Of a stretch of 59,203 nucleotides of DNA, positions 36,062 through 44,898 are shown piece by piece. Position 1 is the first letter of the stretch; each line of letters starts with the position of its first letter. The translations under genes were made by a program, and so were the position numbers. The notes beneath the pieces are model-generated. The model was not told the DNA's origin and did not search any database. It saw only the letters and a list, made by a program, of their open reading frames with translations. Source of the stretch: Solirubrobacterales bacterium (GTDB taxonomy: Bacteria; Actinomycetota; Thermoleophilia; Solirubrobacterales; 70-9); the NCBI GenBank assembly GCA_021323175.1, contig JAJTCK010000003.1, positions 1 to 59,203 on the forward strand. Reading direction: 5' to 3'.

Positions 36062-37291
36062 CTACCGCGCCTGGGAGGCGCCGGCGGACGGTGAGGCGGA
36101 CCACGGCGCTGCCCCGCCCAGAACCGCCGACGCGTATGACGCATACTCCCCCGCCGAGATCGCCTCGCGGGCGCCGGCCATGAGGCGCTCCATGTAGGTG
36201 AGGTTATGGAGGGTGAGCAGGCGGGCGCCCGTCAGCTCGTCTCCCCGGGCCAGGTAGTGCAGGTAGGCGCGGCTGTGTCGGCGGCAGGCCTCACAGGGGC
36301 AGCCCTCGGAGATGGGCGTGTCGTCGTCCGCATATCGTGCCTTGGCAAGGTCGATGCGAAATCGCCCCTCGGGCGCGGGGGCGAATGCGACCCCATGACG
36401 AGCGAGACGGGTCGGGACCGAGCAGTCGAAGACGTCGATGCCGACTCCGATCCCGTGCATGAGGTCGTCGATCTCGCCGATGCCCAGCAGATGAACGGGG
36501 GCATCCGGGGGAAGCAGAGGGGCGGTCACGGCGACGACCCCGTTCATCTCTTCCTTGTCCTTCCCCAGTGCCCCGCCGATCGAGATGCCATCCACCGCGG
36601 CGGCGCCGACCCTCTCGGCCGCCTCGCGGCGGAGATCCTCATGAACGCCTCCTTGGATGATCCCGAAGATCGCCTGGTCCGAGGGTCCGTGCTCGGCGTG
36701 CCAGTCGAGGCAGCGGTCGAGCCACCTATGGGTGCGCTCCATCGAGCGCGCCGTGTAGTCCCTGTCTGCGTGCGACGGCGTGCACTCGTCGAAGACGAGC
36801 GCGATGTCCGAGCCCAGTTTCGCCTGGATCTCCATCGACTCCTCCGGGCCAAGAAAGCGATCGGAGCCGTCCAGCAGGGACTGAAAGCCGACTCCACGTT
36901 CGGAGATCTCCACCTTCACCCGCCCCTGCTGCGGTCCGCGGCGGCCCTTGATCTCGTCGGCGACGCCGCCGTGCGCCAGGGAGAAGACCTGGAAGCCGCC
37001 GGAGTCGGTGATGATCGCTCCCTCCCACCCCATGAAGCCGTGCATTCCGCCGTGCGCGGCGATCCGGTCTTCTCCCGGAGAAAGGTGCAGATGAAACGTG
37101 TTGCCCAACACCAGTTCGTAACCGATCCCGGCGACCTCGATGGACGAGAGCGAGCGCACGCTCGCCTTCGTCGCGAGCGGGATGAAGGTGGGCGTCGGGA
37201 TCGGCCCGTGGGCCGTATGCAGAAGGCCCGCGCGGGCGTCGCCGTCGCGGGCCCTGATCTCGAAGCTGAGCCGGGCGGGGTCCTTGCGCAC
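36062..37291 (-). CDS. tgt: queuine tRNA-ribosyltransferase
   Basis: This 409-residue TIM-barrel enzyme exchanges the wobble guanine of tRNAs with GUN anticodons for a 7-deazaguanine. Key parts are LGNTFHLHLSPGED, ITDSGGFQVFSLA (nucleophile/acid region, about residues 90-105), GIIQGGVHEDLRR, the second Asp in GIGVGIDVFDCSVPTR, and the zinc site CPCEACRRHSRAYLHYL with a later His in LLTLHNLTYMERL. GTG at 37291. Tgt is patchy in Actinobacteria, so its presence is a useful lineage marker. No queC/D/E/F genes lie nearby. Confidence 0.95.
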   Translation of the reverse strand: MRKDPARLSFEIRARDGDARAGLLHTAHGPIPTPTFIPLATKASVRSLSSIEVAGIGYELVLGNTFHLHLSPGEDRIAAHGGMHGFMGWEGAIITDSGGFQVFSLAHGGVADEIKGRRGPQQGRVKVEISERGVGFQSLLDGSDRFLGPEESMEIQAKLGSDIALVFDECTPSHADRDYTARSMERTHRWLDRCLDWHAEHGPSDQAIFGIIQGGVHEDLRREAAERVGAAAVDGISIGGALGKDKEEMNGVVAVTAPLLPPDAPVHLLGIGEIDDLMHGIGVGIDVFDCSVPTRLARHGVAFAPAPEGRFRIDLAKARYADDDTPISEGCPCEACRRHSRAYLHYLARGDELTGARLLTLHNLTYMERLMAGAREAISAGEYASYASAVLGGAAPWSASPSAGASQAR

Positions 37292-37327
37292 CCGCCAAGC
37301 CTAGGCCGCGAGCGTGCACGAACGGGC

Positions 37328-37352
37328 GCGCCGCCGGAGATTCCGGCGGCGC
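37328..37352. terminator. hairpin terminator after hsp20
   Basis: GCGCCGCCGGA-GAT-TCCGGCGGCGC gives an 11-bp stem and 3-nt loop, 11 nt after the hsp20 stop and before the tgt start. No U-tract is evident, as is usual in GC-rich genomes. Confidence 0.6.
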
Positions 37353-37363
37353 CGATGCCGTTC

Positions 37364-37834
37364 CTACTTCTCGGTCCCTGAGCCCTCGACCGAGCCCGTG
37401 CCGATCTGGACGCGGGTCGGCTTGGTCTCCTCGGGCTTCGGGATCCGGACCTCGAGCACGCCGTCTGAGAAGCCGGCCTGGACCTTGTCTGCGTCCACGC
37501 CGCGCGGCAGGCTGAGTGAGCGGGCGAAGCGGCCGAAGGAGCGCTCCACGCGGTGGAAGCCCTCGCCCTTCTCCTCGTGCTCGGCCTGGCGCTCACCGGA
37601 GACGGTCAGCACGTTGTCCTTGATCTCGATCTCGACATCGTCCTCGCTCAGGCCGGGGAGATCGGCGCGAACGACCAGGTTCTCGTCGGTCTCGACCAGG
37701 TCCATGGCGGGGATCCAGCGACGGCCACGATCGCCGTTCGCGGGCCGCCCCTCGAAGAAGCGGTCGAACAGCCGGTTCATGTCGCTCTGGAACGAGTCGA
37801 GGTCGCGGAGTGGGTCCCAGCGCACAATTGCCAT
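37364..37834 (-). CDS. Hsp20 family small heat-shock protein
   Basis: This 156-residue holdase chaperone has an N-terminal MAIVRWDPLRDLDSFQSDMN typical of actinobacterial Hsp18/20. The alpha-crystallin domain spans about residues 42-140 (AMDLVETDENLVVRADLPGL, DNVLTVSGERQAEHEEKGEG, VERSFGRFARSLSLPRGVD, FSDGVLEVRIPKPEE). AGGAGGT lies ahead of ATG 37834. A strong TTGACA/TATGAT promoter overlapped by a HAIR-like element indicates HspR-type heat-shock repression. Confidence 0.95.
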   Translation of the reverse strand: MAIVRWDPLRDLDSFQSDMNRLFDRFFEGRPANGDRGRRWIPAMDLVETDENLVVRADLPGLSEDDVEIEIKDNVLTVSGERQAEHEEKGEGFHRVERSFGRFARSLSLPRGVDADKVQAGFSDGVLEVRIPKPEETKPTRVQIGTGSVEGSGTEK

Positions 37835-37883
37835 CAGATTTCACCTCCTGCGAAGTGTGTGAGTACTGCGTTGACCGCCCGTA

Positions 37884-37912
37884 ATCATAAAACCTGAGTG
37901 TGCTGCTGTCAA
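37884..37912 (-). promoter_or_regulatory. sigma-70 promoter of hsp20
   Basis: On the minus strand TTGACA (37912-37907) and TATGAT (37889-37884) are separated by exactly 17 bp. The likely transcription start is about 40 nt before the ATG. Confidence 0.8.
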
Positions 37913-37913
37913 G
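37893..37913 (-). promoter_or_regulatory. HAIR-like element (HspR operator)
   Basis: CTTGACA-N7-ACTCAGG matches the HAIR consensus CTTGAGT-N7-ACTCAAG at 11 of 14 positions, with the exact 7-bp spacer. It covers the -35 box and part of the spacer of the hsp20 promoter. Confidence 0.65.
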
Positions 37914-37926
37914 TCATGAAGGTCGG

Positions 37927-39465
37927 TCAGGCGAGCAGCGAGCGCCCTGTCATCGCCTGCGGCTGCGGGACGCCGAGCAGCGCGAGCGCCGTAGGGGCGA
38001 CGTCAGCGAGGATGCCGCCCTCCTCCAGCGCGATCCCGGCGACCGTGACGATGAAGGGCACTGGGTTCGTGGAGTGCGCGGTGTTCGGCGACCCATCGGG
38101 CTCGAGCATCTGCTCGGCGTTGCCGTGGTCCGCGGTGATCAGGCAGGCGCCCCCGCCTCGGTGCACCGCGGAGACCACTGACGCGAGGTCGCGATCCACC
38201 TCCTCGATCGCGGACGCGGCGGCCGGGATTACCCCCGTATGTCCCACCATGTCCGGATTGGCGAAGTTGATGATGCCGAACCGATAGCTCCCGTCCCGCC
38301 AGCGCGAGGTGAAGGCCTCGGTCGCGGCGCGTGCGCTCATCTCCGGCTTGCGATCGTAAGTCGGGACATCGCGCGGGGAGTCGACAAGGGCACGGTCCTC
38401 CCCCGCCAACATCTGCTCGCGCCCCCCGTTGAAGAAGTAGGTGACGTGCGCGTACTTCTCGGTCTCGGCGACGTGGAGCTGGCGCTCCCCGGCCTCGGCG
38501 ATCACCTCGGCCAGCGTCGTCTCGGGCTCCATCGGCGGGAAAGCGACCGGGTATGGCCAGCCATCCTTGTACTCGGTCATCGTGGTCAGCTCCAGGACGG
38601 GCCCGCCCTCCCGGTCGAATTCGGAGAACGCGGGGTCGGCCAGAGCCAATGTCAGCTGGCGAGCGCGGTCGGGCCGGAAGTTGACGAACAGCGCCGGCTC
38701 GTCGGCGGACACCCCCTCGTAGTCGCCGATCACGGTCGGCTCGATGAACTCATCGGTAAGGCCGACCTCGTACGAGGCAGTGACGGCCGCGACCGCATCG
38801 TCAGCCCGCTCGCCACGGCCGTGGACGGTGGCGTCATACGCCTTCTTGGTCCTGTCCCAGCGCCTATCGCGGTCCATGCCCCAATAGCGCCCTCCCACCG
38901 TGCCGATCCGCCCCGCGTGGCGCAGCCACCGCTCGACCTCCTGGACGTAGCCCGCGCCGGAGGTCGGAAGCGTGTCGCGTCCGTCGGTGAGAGCGTGGAC
39001 GATCAGGTCCGGAACGCCCTCGGCCGCCGCCATCTCGATCACGGCCTCGATGTGCTCCCAGCCAGAATGGACGCCGCCGTCCGAGACCAATGCGATCGCG
39101 TGCAGCCGCCCGCGCTTCGACTCGCGTGCCCGAGCGCAGGCGGCCCGCAGGGCGGCGTTCTCGTAGAAGCTGCCGTCCGCGATGGACTCGTCTATGCGCG
39201 CCAGGTCCTGCTTCACGACCGCACCTGCGCCGAGGTTCAGGTGGCCCACCTCGGAGTTGCCCATCTGACCCGGCGGCAGCCCCACGTCGCGTCCCGACGT
39301 CGAGAGGGTGGCGCGGGGATAGGCATCCCAAAGCTCGTCGAAGGTGGGAGTCTGGGCCTGGGAAACGGCGTTGCCGGCCCCTGCCGGCGCCAGGCCCCAG
39401 CCGTCGAGCACGACCAGCGCGAGCGAGGGCACGGGCGTGGAATCGGGCCCCTGCGGCAGACTCAA
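37927..39465 (-). CDS. gpmI: phosphoglycerate mutase, 2,3-bisphosphoglycerate-independent
   Basis: This 512-residue di-manganese enzyme interconverts 3- and 2-phosphoglycerate. VVLDGWGLAP holds the first metal Asp, and the nucleophile Ser lies in GQMGNSEVGHLNLGAG (about residues 66-81). Later blocks are TDGRDTLPTSG, VNFRPDRARQL, TYFFNGGREQ and ITADHGNAEQML. The start is TTG 39465; a GTG 11 codons later is also possible. It ends the minus-strand glycolytic run gap-pgk-tpiA-gpmI, 36 nt after the tpiA stop. Confidence 0.95.
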   Translation of the reverse strand: MSLPQGPDSTPVPSLALVVLDGWGLAPAGAGNAVSQAQTPTFDELWDAYPRATLSTSGRDVGLPPGQMGNSEVGHLNLGAGAVVKQDLARIDESIADGSFYENAALRAACARARESKRGRLHAIALVSDGGVHSGWEHIEAVIEMAAAEGVPDLIVHALTDGRDTLPTSGAGYVQEVERWLRHAGRIGTVGGRYWGMDRDRRWDRTKKAYDATVHGRGERADDAVAAVTASYEVGLTDEFIEPTVIGDYEGVSADEPALFVNFRPDRARQLTLALADPAFSEFDREGGPVLELTTMTEYKDGWPYPVAFPPMEPETTLAEVIAEAGERQLHVAETEKYAHVTYFFNGGREQMLAGEDRALVDSPRDVPTYDRKPEMSARAATEAFTSRWRDGSYRFGIINFANPDMVGHTGVIPAAASAIEEVDRDLASVVSAVHRGGGACLITADHGNAEQMLEPDGSPNTAHSTNPVPFIVTVAGIALEEGGILADVAPTALALLGVPQPQAMTGRSLLA

Positions 39466-39501
39466 GGGGCCGCCCCCGGTAACGCCGGTCCGGACCCCAC
39501 C

Positions 39502-40260
39502 CTACTCCGAGCCGGCGGCGCGCACGATCGCCGCGAAGTCTTGGGCTTCCAGGCTGGCGCCCCCGACGAGGGCCCCGTCCGCGTCAGGCTGCCGCATCAG
39601 CTCGGAGGCATTTTCCGGCTTGACCGAGCCGCCATAGAGGATTCTCACGCGTTCGGCGGCGGACGAGTCCCGCGCGGCGAGCCGCTCGCGGATCAGGGCC
39701 GCTGCCTCCTGAGCCTGTTCGGGGCTCGCTGTCCTGCCGGTGCCGATCGCCCAGACCGGCTCGTAGGCGATGACGACGCGCTCCAGGTCCTCTCCCGGGA
39801 CGTCTGCCAGGTCAGCGTCGATTTGGCGGGTAAGGATCGCGGCAGTCTCGTCCGCGTCCCTCTGGCCCTCGTCCTCGCCGACACAGAGAATCGGCTCCAG
39901 GCCGGCGGCCAGCGCCGCGGGGACCTTCCGGGCAAGGGCCTCGTCGGTCTCTCCGAAGAGCTTGCGTCGCTCGGAGTGGCCCAGGACGACTCCCTGCACC
40001 CCGAGCTCCAGCAGCATCGGCGCCGAGACCTCGCCGGTGTAGGCGCCGCTGCGCTCCTCGTGCATGTTCTGGGCGGCGACGCGGACAGGGCCGCCCTTGC
40101 ACAGCTCGACCACCGGGGCCAGTGCCGTGTAAGGAGGGCAGATCACGACCTCAGGCTCACCGTCGGCCGGTAACGAGGGCAGGAAGGCGTTCAGGAACTC
40201 CTCGGCTTCGGCGACCGTCTTGTGCATCTTCCAGTTGGCCGCCAGGATCGGAGTCCTCAC
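39502..40260 (-). CDS. tpiA: triosephosphate isomerase
   Basis: This 252-residue TIM-barrel enzyme interconverts glyceraldehyde-3-phosphate and dihydroxyacetone phosphate. The substrate Lys is in AANWKMHK (residues 8-15), the electrophile His in VLGHSERRKLFGE and the base Glu in VIAYEPVWAIGTGRTAS. GTG at 40260. The gene is 24 nt after pgk. Confidence 0.96.
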   Translation of the reverse strand: MRTPILAANWKMHKTVAEAEEFLNAFLPSLPADGEPEVVICPPYTALAPVVELCKGGPVRVAAQNMHEERSGAYTGEVSAPMLLELGVQGVVLGHSERRKLFGETDEALARKVPAALAAGLEPILCVGEDEGQRDADETAAILTRQIDADLADVPGEDLERVVIAYEPVWAIGTGRTASPEQAQEAAALIRERLAARDSSAAERVRILYGGSVKPENASELMRQPDADGALVGGASLEAQDFAAIVRAAGSE

Positions 40261-40284
40261 CCGGCGGCTCCTACTCGGGCGTGC

Positions 40285-41469
40285 CTAGGCATCGTTCAGG
40301 GCCTCCACCCCGGGCAGCTCCGCGCCCTCCAGCAGCTCCAGCGAGGCGCCGCCCCCGGTCGAGAGCCAGTCCACCCGGTCCGCCAGGCCGAACTCCGCCA
40401 TCGCGGCCGCGGAGTCGCCGCCGCCGACCACGGTGTGGCCGGACGCGTGGGCGACGGCTTCGGCCACCGCCCGGGTGCCGAAGGCGAACGGCGCCAGCTC
40501 GAATGCGCCCATGGGCCCGTTCCACAGCACCGTCCCGCCTCCGGCGACCAGCTTCCCGTACTTGGCGGCCGTGTTGGAGCCGATGTCCAGACCCATCCAG
40601 CCCTCGGGAACGTCCACGCCGTTCAGCTCCTGCACCTCCGTGTTGACGCTCAGCTCGCGGCCGAGCACCAGGTCCTCGGGCAGGTGGAGCCGGGCCTTGG
40701 CCCGCTTCGCACGCGGGAGCACCTCACGCGCAGCCTCCACGCTCGCGTCATCCAGCAGGGAATCGCCTGTGTCGCGCCCCTCGGCCTTGAAGAAGCTGAA
40801 GCACATGGCCCCGCCGATCAGGATCTCGTCGGCGCGATCCAGGAAGCGCTCGATCACGCCGATCTTGTCGGTTACCTTGGCGCCGCCCAGCACCGTCACC
40901 AGCGGCGGCTCAGGATGATCGCGGACCTTCGTGAGCTCGGAGACCTCGCGCTCCAGGAGCAGCCCCGCGCAGGAAGGTAGCCGGCGAGCGACACCATGGG
41001 TGCTCGCATGAGCCCGGTGGGCCGCCCCGAAGGCGTCGTTCACGTACAGGTCCGCCAGCGACGCGAGCGCGTCGGCCAGCTCGGGATCATCCCCGGTCTC
41101 GCCGGGCTCGTAGCGGCTGTTCTCGAGCAGCAGGACCTGCCCCGGCTCGAGCTTCTCGGCCAGCGACCGAACCTCGTCGCCGACGACGGCGGGAGCGAGC
41201 TTCACCTCGGCGTCGAGCAGCTCGTCCAGGCGGGCTGCCACCGGGGCCATGGACAGCTTCGGGTCGCGGTCCTTCGGGCGGCCCAGGTGGGAGACGAGCA
41301 CGACCGACGCGCCCCCCTCCAGCAGGAGCTCGAGCGTCGGCAGGCTTGCCCCGATCCGAGTGTCGTCTGCCACCTTCCCATCCTCGAGCGGCACGTTCAG
41401 GTCCGCGCGCACCAGCACGCGCCTGCCTTTGACCTCGGCATCGCGGACGCTTGCCTTGCCGATTCCCAA
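40285..41469 (-). CDS. pgk: phosphoglycerate kinase
   Basis: This 394-residue two-domain kinase transfers phosphate from 1,3-bisphosphoglycerate to ADP. The N-terminal block is GRRVLVRADLNVPLEDG, then VSHLGRPKDRDPKLSM, and the C-terminal nucleotide site includes VLGGAKVTDKIGVI and HTVVGGGDSAAAM. The frame continues upstream to 41571, but TTG 41469 gives the family's length and N-terminus, and the extra part overlaps gapA. It starts 32 nt after the gapA stop. Confidence 0.95.
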   Translation of the reverse strand: MGIGKASVRDAEVKGRRVLVRADLNVPLEDGKVADDTRIGASLPTLELLLEGGASVVLVSHLGRPKDRDPKLSMAPVAARLDELLDAEVKLAPAVVGDEVRSLAEKLEPGQVLLLENSRYEPGETGDDPELADALASLADLYVNDAFGAAHRAHASTHGVARRLPSCAGLLLEREVSELTKVRDHPEPPLVTVLGGAKVTDKIGVIERFLDRADEILIGGAMCFSFFKAEGRDTGDSLLDDASVEAAREVLPRAKRAKARLHLPEDLVLGRELSVNTEVQELNGVDVPEGWMGLDIGSNTAAKYGKLVAGGGTVLWNGPMGAFELAPFAFGTRAVAEAVAHASGHTVVGGGDSAAAMAEFGLADRVDWLSTGGGASLELLEGAELPGVEALNDA

Positions 41470-41501
41470 CGCCGCGCCACCGCCCGCCGGGTGCAAGCGC
41501 C

Positions 41502-42566
<1,065 letters not shown>

Positions 42567-42575
42567 CTAGTACAC

Positions 42576-42593
42576 CGGGCGGTGCACCGCCCG
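42576..42593. terminator. perfect 18-bp palindrome between VOC gene and gapA
   Basis: CGGGCGGTGCACCGCCCG is symmetric over its whole length. It begins 2 nt after the VOC gene stop (minus strand) and lies 55 bp before gapA. It can form a 7-bp hairpin and so could end the VOC transcript. It could instead be an operator for the glycolytic operon. Confidence 0.4.
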
Positions 42594-42595
42594 CC

Positions 42596-42961
42596 TCACT
42601 CAGGGGCGGAGACGATCTCTACTTCGTAGCCGTCCGGATCGCGGAGACGGGCCGCGTATGTGTGGCCGCCGTGCGCCGGCGAGCTCCCGGGCTCCGCGAC
42701 CGGCTCGCCCCCGCTGCGGCTCCCGGACTCGAAGGCAGCCTTGACGGCAGGGATGCTCTTGGCGGGGAACGAGACCCTTCCGAAGCCGGATGCCTGCTGT
42801 CCGTCGCCCTGCGTGATGAAGAGCGCGGGGCGGTTCATGCCCCAGGAGACGACGGTTGAGCTCTCCTCCTGGCGGCGCCAGCCGAGAGGCGCCAGGATCG
42901 CGTCATAGAAGCTCCCGCTGCGCTCGATGTCGGAGACGTTCAGGCTTACGTAGTGGAGCAT
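42596..42961 (-). CDS. VOC family protein (glyoxalase/bleomycin-resistance fold)
   Basis: This 121-residue protein has the beta-alpha-beta-beta-beta pattern of VOC proteins: LHYVSLNVSDIERSGSFYDA at the N-terminus with a likely His ligand at the start of strand 1, GWRRQEESSTVVSWGMNRPA in the middle and ARLRDPDGYEVEIV at the C-terminus with the Glu ligand. The likely substrate is unknown. ATG 42961 or GTG 42964 are both possible starts. Confidence 0.85.
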   Translation of the reverse strand: MLHYVSLNVSDIERSGSFYDAILAPLGWRRQEESSTVVSWGMNRPALFITQGDGQQASGFGRVSFPAKSIPAVKAAFESGSRSGGEPVAEPGSSPAHGGHTYAARLRDPDGYEVEIVSAPE

Positions 42962-43016
42962 CACGATCTTCAGGCACCCCGGGTGTCAAGTTGGATGGAC
43001 TGGCTCTTCAGCGTTC

Positions 43017-43040
43017 TTCGCGACGCCAAGGGGTCGCGAA
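43017..43040. terminator. possible hairpin downstream of ABC permease gene
   Basis: TTCGCGAC-GCCAAGGG-GTCGCGAA is an 8-bp perfect inverted repeat with an 8-nt loop, about 70 nt downstream of the permease stop (minus strand). No U-tract. Confidence 0.35.
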
Positions 43041-43110
43041 AACCGATTAGACAGATTAGGGGTTCCGCGAGGGGCGGGCGTAACCCCGGGGCCCGGCCCG
43101 GCCGCCCACG

Positions 43111-43878
43111 CTACCTGCGGGGCTCCCAGCGGAAGCTCGTGAGGGCGATCACTAGCCCGGCGAGCCCCCAGCCCGCGACGATCGCCAGGTCGCCCCACTC
43201 GAACCCGGCCCCGGCCGTGCCGGGGTCCCATGCCGTGAAGAAGGCCTCGAAGAAGTGCCGGATCGGGAACAGGTCGGCGAAGCTGAGGACGCCGTCCGGG
43301 ATCTCGTTGTCCGGAATGAAGATGCCGGAGATGAAGTACAGCGGGAGCACCACGGCGTTGCTGATCGCCGGGGCGGCATCCTCGGAGGGGATCGCCGCCG
43401 TCAGCGCGAAGCCCAGGCAGCAGAAGGTGAAGGCCCCGACTGCGAGCGTCACCGCCACGGCCGGCAGGGTGTTGACGGGGATCTCGACGTCGTAGACCAG
43501 ACGGCCGATGAGCGCGACCAGCGCGACCATCAGCAGCGAGACCACGAGCGAGTTCCCGACCCGGCCCGCGACGAAGACCTGGGCCGGCAGCGGCGTGCCG
43601 CGCACCCGCTTCAGCAGCCCCCGCTCGCGGTCCTGGGTGAGGTTGATCGCGAGGCTCTGCATCGTCGCCGAGATCACGGCCAGCGAGATGATCGCTGGCA
43701 CGTAGTAGGTCGTGGTCTTGACCCCCCTGTCCTCGATCTCGTCGTTGCCGAAGATCGTTGCGAAGATGAACAGGAAGATCAGCGGCAGCATCACCGTGAA
43801 GAACACGGACGCCGGGTTGCGCCAGAAGACCTTCTGGTCGTAGCGGAACTGGTGAAGCGACAGGCGCGCTGCGCTCAT
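43111..43878 (-). CDS. ABC-2 type transporter permease
   Basis: This 255-residue integral membrane protein starts with LSLHQFRYDQKVFWRNPAS and a helix VFFTVMLPLIFLFIFATIFG. The ABC-2 signature is RVRGTPLPAQVFVAGRVGNS, and about six helices in total are visible. PLYFISGIFIPDNEIP lies near the end. It is a typical half-exporter of the DrrB/NodJ type. ATG at 43878 overlaps the ATPase gene stop by 4 nt (ATGA), so the pair acts together. The substrate (drug, lipid or polysaccharide) is unknown. Confidence 0.9.
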   Translation of the reverse strand: MSAARLSLHQFRYDQKVFWRNPASVFFTVMLPLIFLFIFATIFGNDEIEDRGVKTTTYYVPAIISLAVISATMQSLAINLTQDRERGLLKRVRGTPLPAQVFVAGRVGNSLVVSLLMVALVALIGRLVYDVEIPVNTLPAVAVTLAVGAFTFCCLGFALTAAIPSEDAAPAISNAVVLPLYFISGIFIPDNEIPDGVLSFADLFPIRHFFEAFFTAWDPGTAGAGFEWGDLAIVAGWGLAGLVIALTSFRWEPRR

Positions 43879-44831
43879 CCGGAGTCCCTCCGGGGCCTCT
43901 CGCCGTGACCCGCGTCAGCGGGGGCGGCGGGCGAGGTCAGCTCCAGGTAGACGTCCTCCAGGCTCGGCTGGCGCACCTCGAGACCGTCCAGCAGCAGGCC
44001 GGCGTCCGTGGCCCAGCGGGTCAGCTCGAGCAGTACGGGCACGGGGTCCTGGGCCTCGATCGAGACCTCGTGCCCATCGACCCGGGCAAGCTCGCGGGCT
44101 GTCGCCGGCAGCTCGTCGGGGCTCCGGCCCGCGCCGAGCCTGAAGCTGATCCGGGTGGCGCGCTCGTCGCGGTCCCCGAGCCGGCCGGGAGGCCCCTGGG
44201 CGACGATCTCCCCCGCCGCCAGGATCGCCACGCGGTCGGCCAGGGCCTGCGCCTCGTCCATGTAGTGGGTGGTCAGGATGATCGTCTTGCCCAGGTCCCG
44301 GAGGGTTCCGATCACCTCCCACGCCTGCCTGCGCGCGGACGGATCGAAGCCTGTCGTCGGTTCGTCCAGGAAGAGCAGCTCCGGGTCGCCCACCAGCGCC
44401 AACGCGACGTCCAGACGTCGCTGCTGGCCCCCCGACAGCTTCGAGGTGCGGACGTCCGCCCGACCCTCCAGGCCGACCAGGCTCACGGTCTCGTCCACGG
44501 CGCGCGGCGACGGGTAGTACCCCGCGTACTGGGCCACCGCCTCCCGCACGGTCAGCTCCGGCGTCAGCCTGCACTCCTGGAGGACGACGCCGACGCGTTC
44601 GCGCCAGGCGCGGTCGATCCGCGCCGGGTCCTCCCCCAGGACCCGGACCTCTCCCCCGGACCGCTCGCGGTAGCCCTCGAGGATCTCGACGGTGGTCGTC
44701 TTGCCTGCGCCGTTCGGACCCAGGAACGCGAAGACCTCCCCAGGCTCGACGCGGAGGTCGATTCCGCGTACCGCCTGGAAGTCGCCGTACGACTTGCTCA
44801 GGCCGGTCGCGCTGATCACCGGCTCAGCCAC
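43875..44831 (-). CDS. ABC transporter ATP-binding protein (DrrA/NodI type)
   Basis: This 318-residue ATPase has Walker A in FLGPNGAGKTTTVEILEGY (about residues 34-52), the Q-loop LQECRLTPELTV, the signature LSGGQQRRLDVALAL, Walker B LLFLDEPTTGFDP and the switch His in ILTTHYMDEAQALADR. A C-terminal domain of about 90 residues (after residue 225) resembles the DUF4162-like domain of DrrA proteins. GTG at 44831 is the start. The permease overlaps its 3' end. A mere 67 nt separates it from the R2-like oxidase gene upstream. Confidence 0.92.
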   Translation of the reverse strand: MAEPVISATGLSKSYGDFQAVRGIDLRVEPGEVFAFLGPNGAGKTTTVEILEGYRERSGGEVRVLGEDPARIDRAWRERVGVVLQECRLTPELTVREAVAQYAGYYPSPRAVDETVSLVGLEGRADVRTSKLSGGQQRRLDVALALVGDPELLFLDEPTTGFDPSARRQAWEVIGTLRDLGKTIILTTHYMDEAQALADRVAILAAGEIVAQGPPGRLGDRDERATRISFRLGAGRSPDELPATARELARVDGHEVSIEAQDPVPVLLELTRWATDAGLLLDGLEVRQPSLEDVYLELTSPAAPADAGHGERPRRDSG

Positions 44832-44898
44832 GGCGGCGGAGTCTAGGGAGGGGGCTCGGGCCGCTGCGACCGAGCGGGCGCCGGCGCGCGGGCCCCCG

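Noticed and set aside
43041-43100. Short direct repeat GATTAG-ACA-GATTAG as an operator
   Set aside because: Too short to be distinguished from chance, and no promoter elements are placed around it.
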